Source of the DNA: Hysterangium stoloniferum
Taxonomy: Eukaryota; Basidiomycota; Agaricomycetes; Hysterangiales; Hysterangiaceae
Direction of reading: 5' to 3'
Assembly: GCA_015178975.1 (NCBI GenBank)
Contig: WHVD01000155.1
Span: forward strand, 124,001 to 188,000
DNA: 64,000 nucleotides
Shown here: one piece after another, positions 12,001-23,200 of the stretch
Numbering within the stretch: the stretch's first letter is position 1
Layout of the letters: each line of letters opens with the position of its first letter
Program-made: the position numbers and the translations under genes
The notes under the pieces: generated by a model
What the model was told of the DNA's origin: nothing
What the model saw: the letters and a program-made list of their open reading frames with translations, nothing else
Databases searched by the model: none

Positions 12001-13218
12001 TATTCCCTGCCTGTGCATGTTTGCACATTCTCTGTATTTCTATGTACCATGTATTCTCCCAGTCGCCTGTTGTTCATATTTGTCCCTATTTTGGAAATGG
12101 AAAGAATCGAGTGTGCCTCTTCATTGTATCTTTATTATATCTATGTTTGGTAGTCTAGCCACACTTGTTATATTATTCATTGCTTTTGTCTCTGTTGTCT
12201 GTTTGCACATTTCGTCTTTCCATGCAATGTGTTCTGTCAGTTGCCTACTGTTCCTATTTGTCCCCATTTTAGAAATACAATAAATTTAGCATGCTCCTTC
12301 ATTATACCCTTATTGTATCTACATTTGGTAGTTTAGCCACATTTTTATATTCTTCGTCATCTTAACTGTCTCTGTTGCCTGTTTGTTGGATTGTCTATTC
12401 AGTGTAGTATACATGGCTTGATACTAATTTACTAGAGTTCCATGATTCCGAACTGCCTTGCAAAAGGTTTCCCCTTGCTTCCGATAGATTCCTGATGTAT
12501 ACTTCAAATGCAACTTGATTATATCTCGTATTGGCCAGTAGTTGTCATACTTATTGACAACTGGATAATGCTTTTTTGCCTTCCAATACCGGCATGAGGA
12601 TCATGAGTGGACAATGATAGACTATCTAACACTTACCAAGGCACAAATTGCATTAATGTCAGCAGGTTTCTGTTTCTTGTAACTTTGCGTGGTATCCAGT
12701 GTATCATTTGCTTTATTCTTCACAAATCGCTAGGGAGGGCTAAGAGACAGGAAGTAAATGTACAATGCATGCTGAAACTCACAGTGACATTCTCTAGTAG
12801 ATCAGGACTCCAGCCATGCAGCTCACTCTCAACACTGTACCCACCAGAGTTAGGACGTCCAGGTTCACCCTGTGGTTTGGGAATCTTGTTATTGTTGCAT
12901 TTTCCAAGGATTCCAAGGGTTCCACTGCCTTCATTGTCTCAATCATCATTTTCTATCACATCATCCAATTCTTTGTCTTGTGAATCTATATCTGAATGCA
13001 TATCCAATTCAATTGATGTCAGCATTCCATCATTGTGGCCCCATTCTTCAGCAAAATCGATGCGAGGTGTAATTATTGGTCGGCAACCTGAAGCCTTCAA
13101 CAGTTGGAACTCGATCCGGGAGGTGATGAGTGGTAGATGTCAAGCGATTGTGTGTTGCATGAATGGTGGGATTGGCCTGAATGTCAATATATCAGCAACA
13201 CTTAAAGGGACAAGAGTG
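9088..13218 (-). pseudogene. Accessory gene of the CACTA element (TnpA-like candidate), multi-exon, decayed
   Basis: Minus-strand coding blocks run from a candidate ATG at about 13218. The block 13218-12783 ends in GEPGRPNSGGYSVESELHGW before a GTGAGT donor and carries two in-frame TGA codons. The block about 12590-12420 contains YPVVNKYDNYWPIRDIIK. Later blocks lie at 11165-10923, 10850-10690, 9948-9739 (acidic end DADEDELRDMFYA) and 9519-9088. The last contains DGVYTVKQLNWR and a basic stretch TRKRKSARD, ending ALEFLTSLDDDY. I recall the GEPGRPNSGGY...NYWPIRDIIK pattern from basidiomycete transposon-linked proteins. A DNA-binding accessory role is inferred from position only. Introns between the later blocks were not resolved. 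Confidence 0.5.
11450..12380. repeat. Minisatellite of about five 180-190 bp units
   Basis: Units share CCCATTTTGGAAATGGAAAG, AATCTAGTGTGCC, TTATTGTATCTTTATTGTAT and ACATTTGGTAGTCTAGC, repeated near 11559, 11740, 11920, 12105 and 12290. Overlapping open frames here are by-products of the repeat. It lies between coding blocks of the accessory gene, probably in an expanded intron. Confidence 0.8.
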
Positions 13219-13519
13219 TTTTGTTCCATTTCTGGTTCATCTTGAGTTAGTTGCATACACAATGAGTACAATTAACACGCTGCACCAATATTGAGTAATA
13301 TGGAACAATAACCATATAACGGTTTAAAGCTGATTTAAAGGTGAAGGCGAAGACCTAGAGAATATATCAGAAACTCAAGATACTCATCAATGGTGTCTGC
13401 CTTAGAAACATTCATAGATTCCTTCTTGCCTGAGTCAGAGGATGTGAGCACCTTATGCCATGTTAGGGTCTCCTCATTTTAACTAAGCCAGCCAGCACTA
13501 TCAGTTAGTTGCCTCTCTC

Positions 13520-14200
13520 GATGGACATGGAGGACCTGTGAATGCCTTTGCATTCTTGCATTCAACACTGGCTCTACCCTGCTGGCCAGCGGAGGTTTGT
13601 ATATCCTAGTTTCATATAATTAAGTGTATACCTTAGTATCTATCAATAATACCAACAGCAGAATTATAGTTCTTGTAAAGACACTGAAACAGAAACTGAG
13701 AAGTACAATCGTCCACTTAAATCAGCAATGTGAGTTGCCCTTTCACTCTTATCTTCCATCGTGTTTTTGAAACTTTCTCAGGGGAAATGTTGATATTTGT
13801 GCTTCGATTGGAAATGTTTTAATTGATAATATGGGTAATGGGTTTGACCTCTACCCTGCCAACCATACCACGCCAATGAGGACATTCAAAGTCCACATGC
13901 AGAAGAAGCTTGTGAAAGCTGGTGTATTTGCTGAAAGGGGAAGAGCTGTTGTCTGTGGGAGCGACCATGGAAAGGCATATGTCTTTGGTATTGTCAACAG
14001 AAAACTGTGACAAATTCTGAGGCATGGGGGTGCTGAACAGATGATTCAAGCAGTAGGGGTAAGAGACTCTGTTGACGAGATCACAAAAAGTTTATTCACC
14101 AAATGCACTAGGAAACATCCTCTGAGAGCAGCCAAATTATTGTAACAGGTGCCTCCACAGGCAAATACAACATTCATATCTGGAAAAAAGGGTACTGGTA
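13520..14200 (+). pseudogene. WD40-repeat protein fragment carried by the CACTA element
   Basis: Near 13530 the frame reads GHGGPVNAFAF and a shifted frame continues LAFNTGSTLLASGG, a typical blade start. From 13799 the plus strand reads ASIGNVLIDNMGNGFDLYPA, RTFKVHMQKK, then GRAVVCGSDHGKAYVFGIVN. Near 14145 it reads IIVTGASTGKYNIHIWKK, a terminal-blade pattern. Frames change between these parts, so it is broken or retains introns. WD40 proteins of this style are abundant in basidiomycetes. Being inside the inverted repeats, it looks like captured host sequence. Confidence 0.55.
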
Positions 14201-15484
14201 AATCTTCAAAGGCAATCACATTATGAAAATTAATTCTACCATCAGACTCAACCTGTTCGGGTGGAACACAGATGTCCCCAATGTTCCGACTTCCAGTTTC
14301 TCATGAACATTGTTGTAATATTACTCCTCGCAATCTGGACTTCAAATGCATGGCTTCCACCTATAAAAGAAGTAAGCTTACATTAAACTCCACTGAATGG
14401 ATTGTACTTATAGATACTAGCAATATGAGACATTCACTTCATGCATTTCCACCAATAACCCAAGTTATATTGAGACTATTCAGGCATTGATGCCATGACA
14501 CAGTGAGCCCTCTGTGAATTTTATGGAACTGATCCATTCAATGGACGATGACACCCTGCGTAGGGTATTCAAGATGGAAATGGGTCCACAATTGACAAAG
14601 ATGTACTCACGGGACATTGCAGAGAACGCTAATTAGCTGGTAATCGTGATACCCTTTATGTATATTATAGTAGTTGGATGGACTTGTGCAGACTTCTATT
14701 ATGTATATACCCTACTTTCAAGTCAGTCGGAAATTTGCAGGGTGGAGATGGCCAATCTTCATGCAGTATGGGATGTCGCCAGCTAAGCGTGCCAAGGTAA
14801 ACCCCAGACAGGCTCAGCTGCATGAGGGTATTACAGTGGTTACCCCGGGGCATTGCATGCCTCAAGAGACCCAAGGCATCTAATATGATAGTGAGATAGC
14901 CTTGTAGATAGTATGCTACCTCGAACTTATTAAGTAATTAAGAGTTGTATTAAATCATAATTTGTGCCGAGTGTGCCATTCTAGAGTGGCTAGGAAGGTT
15001 AGAATGTGAGCTCATCGTGCGGCAATGGAAACTGAGTGAGGGCAGTGATGCCCAGATACGTCTCCCACAGCCTGAAAACCAGAAAGATACTTTTTCACCA
15101 TCCAATGCATTACCATATGTGATGAGTAGTTGAAACACGAGATCTCATGTATTAGTGCTCAAGCACATCTACAAGAGTACTGTATGGGGAGCTACTAACT
15201 ATTGGAGTGATCATGATATATGTATATTACTTAGAATGTGATGCTTTCTAGTAATCATCTAGTCTGCACTTGCAACAAAAGTCCTTGGTCCTCTGACGGA
15301 GTCAAAACCGTACCGCTCAGTCCCAGAATATCAACTATGAGATCTCAGATAGGTGACCTCAAGCTTAGTGATGGTAAGTGTGATGGTGGGGTTAAATGCG
15401 ACAGATTGCAACAATTTTATTGAAAGGGTGATTACTTTACAGTGGCCAAACATGAGGCTAGACATACTGAAGATTTTTGATTTG
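14201..15484. other. CACTA interior, no convincing gene
   Basis: Only short open frames of 60-75 codons are present on either strand, none with recognisable motifs. The stretch separates the WD40 fragment from the 3' end of the Tnp2 gene and probably holds its 3' UTR. Confidence 0.4.
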
Positions 15485-17900
15485 TTAGTCCAGTGATTGG
15501 CAGGTGGGTGGGGTGCATATACGACAAAGTGAAAGAACAGCAACATACTTCTCATGTCCGATTTCAACTGGGAGTTGCGTGCAGTGTGATGATATCTGAC
15601 CCGGCATCACAATTTCGAGATTAGATAGCTGTGTTTCCCATAGCTGAGCCTGAAGAATGGGATATTGGGAGAATGGATCATGATGGAGTGTCGCTGGTTT
15701 GTGATGTTGAATGGCAAGATAAGTCTTGTTCATTCCTTCTATTGAAAATTCAATGATGTGTGAAACTTTAGCAGGAACAGGTTTTGCATCATTTGCCACC
15801 TTTATCATAATGCACGCATTGCCATGATGCTTGGAAAATGTCGAATATGTGAGGCCATGGATGGAAAAATTCGAGAGGAAGTAACCAGAAGGCGGTGCCT
15901 CGATCTGGGAGCGCTGAAAGGCGAGATGCAGTTCTGTCAGAAGCAAACACATAGTCCGCTTTATAACCACCACGTGCTGCACATCATTCTCATCCTCGAG
16001 AAGCGCTCCCAGACTTTGAATGTCAGTCTGGAGGCTATCACGTATTTGAGGATCAACAAGCTTGCGAAAAATAGACTCACAGTGCCGTATGACGTCAGGA
16101 CATCCGGTTTTCAATAATATCCCACGAAGACAGGGTGATCGTGTGTAAGCACGAGCAATCGATTCTTCAAGTTCTCCTTAAGCATAGTATCAGCTCTACT
16201 CAAAAGAACCAGTAACAACTAATTCACCCATTTTGTTGTTATGCAGCATACGCTGAAGCGCTCCAATCATCCACTCAAAGGGGAATGTCCACCAGCAATG
16301 GACTGGACCAAATAACAGGAGGTATTCATGAATGTGAAGGGCAATGTGATGGTTAGGACGAAGTTTGTATTCGGGGAAAAGTTCCTTGATGCCATTGAGG
16401 TAGTCAATCATGTACTGTAAGTAGGTGTTGGCATAGGTGGTGAAAATAGTGTGAGATGTAGCAATGACAACTGCTGAGGCCAATGACATTGTCACTTCGA
16501 GGATTTTCTGGCAATGAACTGAATGAGGATCATTGCTGTTGACATAGCCCCACAGACGAATGAGTGACAAGGGAAGGTGAATAGTACCGAGGGCATGCCA
16601 CTGATCAGCATTGAGTTTGCCATGAGCAGCATTTCCAAGGTTGTGAGGAACGGAAGTCATCCATGCAGGCATGACTATATGCTCCAAGTCAGCCCATATC
16701 TCTGTCATGTCTTTGGGGGAGAGAACGTGACCAAGCTGTGTAGAGGTATCCACACCAGTTTCGCGGTCTTCCACTTGCTTGAGATGCTATCAAGGACTTA
16801 GGATGTCAGCTGGATATAAAGAATTGAAGGCTCACCCAATCAAGGATGGCACTCGCATAGTCCATCTTGGTGTAATTCCTCATCCTGGTCGGGAGAGGAC
16901 ACTGAACATGTTTACAGATGAAGTTGAGTGACTTGAGGTTGGCACTCTTCAGTTTTTCCACCGCCTTTACCCAGTCGGGCGAGAAAACCATTGCAGCTGG
17001 TGCTTCAAGCCACCTTTTAAGCTTATCCACTCCCTTTCTGTCACTTTCAGATAGATCTGGAGGTAGAGCACCAAGGGCCAGCGAGATTACTGTGCTCTCA
17101 TGGTAACACATAGGTGCAATCCCGAGAATGCCACTAAAATGTTCCTTGATAAGCCCAAGGAATAGGTTGTGCATCGAGTCGACTACAACGCAGCATGCAA
17201 TATCAAAGTATGGAAGACGGAGAAGCTCAGACCATCGAACACCTGTTTTATTGAACTCATTAAACCTGGATTCCGGGGTAGCCGCTCGGCAATATGACTC
17301 AGCAGCACTCCGACAATCAGTGTCAGTCCTGTGCTTCCAGCTATGGTAATTAGTATCACCATACCCTTGGTGTGATTGTGTACAGTGGCAAACCAAGCAG
17401 AAGTGCTCGTGGCTGCATGCAGCAAAGCCTGCAGTCTTTCGTGCAGCGAGAAGGTCACATATGATCAAAATGAGGGCACATTTAACTAGACGTCCTTCAG
17501 GATAGTTGTATGTTTGTGAAAATCGAATGCTGGTATCCCAAAAGGACTGGAATTCGCAAATTAAAGGTGTGAGGTAATGATTAATTGCTGTGAGGGGAGG
17601 CTGATGACCACCTGGGGCAGTGTTGTTTCCCATCCCATTTTCTGATAGTGGGTCATCTTGATCTGAAAGGGACCAGAGGTGACCCCCTGGGGTGGCATTG
17701 CTTCCAGTCGCATTATCAGATAGTGTCAGGGAGGAGATATAGGCTGAAATGTCGTCATCATGCTTGTCACAAACTTGGGTGGCCTTAGTAAAGGCCTGCT
17801 GGAAATTTCACCTCTTATCTTCACGCTCATGGTTGTTGAAGGTGTGAAGAGTGATATTTTTTCCCTTACAGCCATGTGATTCACAATTACAGGCAGGCAT
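15485..17900 (-). CDS. Tnp2-type CACTA transposase (nearly intact, one in-frame TGA)
   Basis: Proposed exons are 17900-16836, 16786-16228 and 16176-15485. The introns are 49 bp (16787-16835, GTGAG..TAG) and 51 bp (16177-16227, GTGAAT..AAG). The sum is exactly 772 codons. The N-terminus MPACNCESHGCKGKN is the CxC-rich start usual for basidiomycete Tnp2. Next come INHYLTPLICEFQSFWDT and the hallmark FDIACCVVVDSMHNLFLGLI. Exon 2 holds PHNLGNAAHGKLNADQWHAL, GTIHLPLSLIRLWGY and LHIHEYLLLFGPVHCWWTFP. Exon 3 joins as MG|ELEES and ends in the usual C-terminal domain (EKYVAVLSL). A TGA at 17808-17810 interrupts codon 31 and fits a CGA-to-TGA change. The protein catalyses element excision and integration in the nucleus. 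This copy is probably inactive unless the stop is bypassed. Confidence 0.85.
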
Positions 17901-18775
17901 GAAAAGGTAATTGTTTCTGGAGAGCTACAAGCTTGCTGCATATGGTATTTATCTGTAAAGGAACAATAGCAGTAGACAATAGATCCTAATGTAGGCCAAA
18001 AAAAAAGGAAAGCACAATAGGTCATACATCCCGAAACATCATACAAAAAATAGATCACGTGCAGCTACTTTTTTTATTTATTTTTAATACATTTATATAC
18101 CACATCATATAACTAAGATACATAGCGGTTCCGTAGTGTCGTATAGAGCATAGCTACTATAGTATCTACAAGAGAATCGAGAGGGAGCAGGCCGGATGCG
18201 TCGCAGCAAGTGGTGGTTGGTACAATGGTCGAATGAAGAGTGGAAATTTGGGCTGAAGCCCAAGGAAGAGCCTGAGATCCTGCTAGCAGTTGATGATGGC
18301 TGCAGGCACACTGAAGCCTTACATTGCCAGTGCATAAGTGCCACAGTTCATTAGTAGTGCCTAGAGAATAATTTAAAAGGTGAACACTGACCTGACAATA
18401 TGATCATACAGAGTTGAATCATATAGACCAGCCATAATCATAAGTCTGTTGTCCTTGCAGCAAATGAAATGCAGTAAATACCCCTTGCCCTTCTTCAACT
18501 GCTTAAAATAGCTAATGATGTAAGCTTGGATCAGTCTCTGGCAGGATGGGTATGGATGAACTGACCAATCGCAAATGACAACACATTGTTTTTTTGCCTT
18601 CATATTGCTCCATATGCCAGCCGATTTGATGAAATTCTCAGCTCATGCATTTATGGTGTTGAGTCTCACGTCCTTGTGTTTCACCGAGTGAGATACTAAA
18701 CCCCATTGGGAGCATGCCTCCTGATAACTGGTGCATTTGAGCAAGGGTTGTGATGATGATATGTTGCTTGTGATG
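17901..18775. other. Upstream region of the Tnp2 gene, no assignable gene
   Basis: This holds the probable Tnp2 promoter side, a T-rich tract around 18066-18095, and a 76-codon minus frame (18373-18603, VVICDWSVHPYPSCQRLIQA) that I do not recognise. No TATA box could be assigned with confidence. Confidence 0.35.
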
Positions 18776-18966
18776 AAGTGTCACCCCATGACACATGATT
18801 CATCACCTGTGACATGCAATTCATCACCCCATGACACGCGATGTGTCACCCTGTGACACATGATTCATCCCTGTGACACGTGATTTGTCACCTGTGACAC
18901 ATGATTCATCCCTGTGACATGTGATTTGTCACCTGTGACACGCAATTCATCACCCCGTGACACACG
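18776..18966. repeat. Subterminal GTGACACATGATTCATC repeat array
   Basis: There are about eight to nine degenerate copies of a unit of about 20 bp, GTGACACATGATTCATCCC / GTGACACGTGATTTGTCACC, in tandem. Two to three inverted copies lie at 7284-7345 near the other end. In plant CACTA elements such subterminal repeats are transposase or accessory-protein binding sites. That role is inferred here. Confidence 0.75.
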
Positions 18967-20279
18967 AATATTAATTGCATATCGTGGTAAGTATGACAAT
19001 TTGTCATGTACAATTGGTATGTTGCAGTGAATCGTCACGCTGCATATTTGATACATCGGTACAATCAACAAACAGTGTCACCTGCCAGTAATTTTTTTGT
19101 TATATTCATGCTCACATCTTGCCACCTAATTGGTAACAAGCAACTTTTATTGTGTGAGTTCGTGCAAAGATCATCTCCAAAGTGACACGCGCAGAGCACA
19201 ATGCATTTTGGATTGCACAAAATTCTAAATTTGGGAAACATCTTGTACTGTTTTAAATCCATGTACTAAATAGCTCATTTTGATGTATTCTAAAATCTAA
19301 TTACTAAATTTATTTTTTTAACACTTCACTAAAGGACACATTTAGGAATAGGATTTAAATACTCCATAAAACAAGTACAAAATGTTATCTTTATTAACTT
19401 GCAAAAGTCTATCTAATTTTCAACTATTATTTCTCTTTAATGTTGTCTCAAAATGACTCATTTATGCCACCATAAAATGCTGATAAAAGGTCATTTTTTG
19501 GGTATATTTTGACATGCTCAATATTAATACTAGATGTGATATTTACTTACAAACTAAATTCAACCTAATAGTCACCTTTAGTTCCACTCTTGTGTGACCC
19601 AAAATATCTATTTTAAGTAAGATTTAGTGCACAATAAAATTCATTTATTAAAGTTCATCTCCTTGGGAATGTTACAACCCGTTCCCGGATGTTTCAATAT
19701 CCGACTTCCGATCTCCGACTTCCGACTTCCGATCCCCGACTACGGAACATCATAGTTACCGTATCATCCGCATTCTTCCCTTGTTCCGCATTTGGTAATT
19801 TGTCCGTTGACAAGTATTCACTCGTTTGTTTGTTGTATTCCCGTTTCGGAATATTGTCTCCCTAATATGTCTTATTGTATTTCCGTTTTAAGAACACTTC
19901 TGTTTCCGTCTTATTATGGTCTTAGTTTGTAGTACAATAACGAGTAGACTTATATTAGTTTCCGCGAATTTGTACTTTACTTTAGATCTGATATCAACTT
20001 AGTTTCTTATTCCTCCTCCCGTCTTTCTGTACGCTCAATATTCAGAACTCTTCGGAACTCTGAATATCCATATCTTCCGTCATAAGTTTTACTTCTGAAA
20101 TTAAGGACATTGAGCATTTGCGTAGAGGTGCAGCACATAAGCTGAAGCCGACGTCCTGACCCTATCCACGAGTTTCCAACTTCCCAGTGACTTTCCGATA
20201 GTTCCGGAATAAGTTCCCAACACGGCACTTAACAGGGAAGGATTTTGCGGTGCTCCAAAAGGGGTTCACCGCAGCAGTG
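18780..20279 (-). repeat. Right terminal inverted repeat of the CACTA element, split by a solo LTR
   Basis: This is the inverted counterpart of 6613-7345. It consists of subterminal repeats (about 18780-18966), the long inner arm (19082-19669), and the outer 45 bp arm (20235-20279). The inner and outer arms were continuous before the LTR at 19670-20234 inserted. The left end shows the unsplit order. Confidence 0.85.
19670..20234 (+). mobile_element. Solo LTR (565 bp) nested in the CACTA right end
   Basis: It starts TGTTACAACCC and ends CACTTAACA. The 5-bp duplication GGGAA lies at 19665-19669 and 20235-20239. Removing it restores the CACTA inverted-repeat order seen at 6645-6665. Near its start are short tandem CCGACTTCCGATC repeats (about 19700-19740). 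A second copy of the same family lies inverted at 47998-48602. It is an LTR-retrotransposon fossil reduced to one LTR, younger than the CACTA insertion. Superfamily is undetermined. Confidence 0.85.
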
Positions 20280-20282
20280 CAT

Positions 20283-23200
20283 AGTATAATATCATTGAGT
20301 GTCAAAGTTGAAATGCAGCTTTTCTGACATTCCAAAAGTGGCATTGCCAAGCATAATATAAGTGCACTCCAGAGCAATGCTCACTGGGTGCTGTATTCAA
20401 GTTGGCACTATCAACCCCAGACTTTATCTGGCGAGATTTTGCACTTCTTGTTTAATTTTATCAAAACTTTCAATGAGAAGAAACCGGGTCAGTGATGGTC
20501 TAGTCAAGTTAATGGCAAGCAGCGTGGTTTCTTCATGCACCTTTGCCACATCAAATGCCTTAAATTTTCTAGATTGTCTGAACAAGACAAAGAGTAAGGT
20601 AAGACCAGAGTTCTCAGGGTGGATTTTATTGATGTACATAACGGTCGACTTGAAATATCTTCGATTGTGGTGTGTCCATCAGAATTTCTATTAATAAAGT
20701 GCACACATAATCCTATGTCAGACAATACTTGCTTACACCTAGCTTTATCATTACCTGTCTTGCCGAGTGGAATGTTTCACCCCAGGCTATACTCTTGATG
20801 TGTGGACATGGCTCTGCAATGCAACGATGACAATATAAATCCATTATTGCGACTCACGATGAAACTGTTGGAATTGGTGATGAAACCACCCTTTTCCTAG
20901 GGGGAGTTCATCCATTTCTTCACTTTTTCATAGGAGGATGCTAATTGTGGACCACATTTTCTGAGGTTAATGCATGCCAGAACCAGTGTACACCTAAACT
21001 AGCACCCTACCTATCATGTCAGAAGGTGATTCACTAACTGACACATTGATTGACAAATAAATACTTTTATTACAAGACTATTACCCCCTTGTAGATTGTG
21101 TATTACAATAAGCCAACTCATACTATTTTTAATAGAAACTTCAGTATGCTAGTACCGGTCCGAAAAGGGTAGGAATTCCCTTCAAAGACAGGGGCAAAGG
21201 CTGCACCTAGTCTTGGACTGGTTCAAGAATTCCTAATGAAGTCGTCACGGTTCGGTTCAAGAATGGTCCGTGAATAACCATTGCCTGTGAGATATATATA
21301 TCTAGTTTGAGTTATTAATCACAAAACATGAGCCCTACAAATTCAAAGGTATCATCAATCCAGTTTTCGTCACGGACTCCGCACAGAGCTGCATTAAGAA
21401 TAAGAAGTAATTGGATGTGCTCTGAAATTGCTTCACACGATAATCTTGAATACAACTCCAGCAACATGTCGAAACCATAAATCTTGGTGGATGCAACCCA
21501 CGAATAGCTGAATAGGATCCTTGGTTAACTCAATGTCGTTGCTGGCTATTCTGGCGACAATGGTTTTCGTCAGCAGGATGAGGTGTGGTGGCGTGATACA
21601 GTGTTATAACGAGAATTCAAGTAGCCTCTGATCGCAGTGAGCTCTTCTACACACCCCTGACGCGCGTGGTAGATGGTTTCCATGAAATACTCAAGCCCGC
21701 CAATGAGTGAAGTAATAGCAATCAGATTATCATTTTATAATAGTGCCGCCATACCAGCACTAAACATTAACTTTGATGATGTTGTATCGACATTTATCAT
21801 ACAAATCGCCTAACATGTATCAACATTTGATCGTCAAGATAATCGACACTGGGGCACCATATGAAGGTAAAACCCAAAGATGTCAGGAGCTTGGCAGAGT
21901 GATCTCTCCGCTGTCGATAGAGTGAACACCACCGGAACAGGGATAAAATAATCCACGCTTGCTCCGGAATTTCGTGGGTCTACGAAGGCGTGAGTATTTC
22001 GAGTGTATTCAATGATTGACGCTGAGCTATCCCTACCTCATTCAATCAATGCTCTGTTGAATTAGTCTGCCAAGTCTTACCAGAGTGTAATTCTAGGTCA
22101 GGAACCCGTCAAACCGGGCTGCTGTGAGACCATTCCCCAGTCCGCGGGATGACTGAGATACGGGGTGAGGCAGGATGTGGCCTTCGTGGACTCCCTGGCA
22201 TCCCAACCATAGTCAGGGGGTCACGGTAATTTGTCTCTATTTTTCAGTGAAACATCCAAGGTCGTCAACAGTCGTGCACCGAGAATTAAACTCAAGCCGG
22301 CTGTTGCCTGAATAATGGCGATCTGTATTCAATTCTATCATAATCCCACCACACGATTTGTAGTGAAAACATTTTTTTATCACCCCAATGAGGACTGTAT
22401 TCCTCGTGTGCCCTTGCCATATCAAAGGGCTTGCATCTTCCGAAAGGTCTGGGAAAAGCAAGAAAGATGACTATAGTTGACGCGTCCGCGGCAAGAGGGG
22501 TTCAGGACAATTTTTCACGAGGTGGCTGACCGTCGAACGTGAATATATTGTGTTCTCTGTGTTGCTCAGTGAACTGTTCGCCGCGACGCCCCAGGCTCAT
22601 AGTAGCTGTGAGATGTGACGATGGCAAGGTAGATTAAGGATTTGAGGCAATGTACGTCCTTGCGAATGTCAAAGCTGACATCTAGCTGGTGTCTCCTTGG
22701 CGAGCACCTTTATGGCGACGAGCGTACTAGCATTGTTTTGATGAAACAGTTCGAAAGCCACATAATTATGTTTCGGGGGGTATTTTCCGGAAAACGAAGA
22801 CGTAATTCGAATTCTCAACGGTGTCGACACAGCAGTGAAAGGTGTAAAGAATAACGCATGGGAAGGAACAGGGGTCGACAACTAACGTTCAAGGCACACG
22901 GATCTAGTCAAATAATTCATTGATATTAGATTGAATCAAATGAATTTTTCCCTACTATTCGCAATGAAATAATTCAAACATACCAAGTGGTGGGATGAAC
23001 GCCAGTCAACTGGCATGGAAGCAGCAGGGAACTGTCGGGATGGGGGGTAAATAAATCGTCGTGGCGTGTAGTTTGACGCTAACGACTGAAAGATTGAAAC
23101 AGACCATAAATCAGAAAATCTCGGGGAATGACCGCTCCACGCGGCGGGTCGTGGGTATTCTTCAGCTCGTCGTTGATATGGGATTCCGGCTGACATGACC

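Larger units (their letters stand above)
6613..20279 (-). mobile_element. CACTA (EnSpm/Tnp2-type) DNA transposon, 13.7 kb
   Basis: Both ends begin CACTGCTGCGGTGAACCCC and form terminal inverted repeats of about 45 bp with one mismatch (6613-6657 and 20235-20279). They continue into a near-perfect inverted repeat of several hundred bp. A 3-bp duplication CAT (6610-6612 and 20280-20282) flanks it, as is known for CACTA elements. The uninterrupted site is visible in related array copies, for example ACCCCATGATATAG near 31465. Inside are a Tnp2 transposase on the minus strand, a second minus-strand gene, a plus-strand WD40 fragment, a minisatellite and subterminal repeats. A later solo LTR (19670-20234) splits the right end. 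It inserted between array copies B and C. Confidence 0.9.

Noticed and set aside
11410-12283. Overlapping plus-strand frames of 66-114 codons with repeated FILFI-type hydrophobic segments (candidate membrane proteins)
   Set aside because: They are translations of the 180-190 bp minisatellite and change frame from unit to unit.
18776-18966. CRISPR-like array
   Set aside because: The GTGACACATGATTCATC units are contiguous and degenerate, without unique spacers. The setting is a CACTA subterminal region in a eukaryote.
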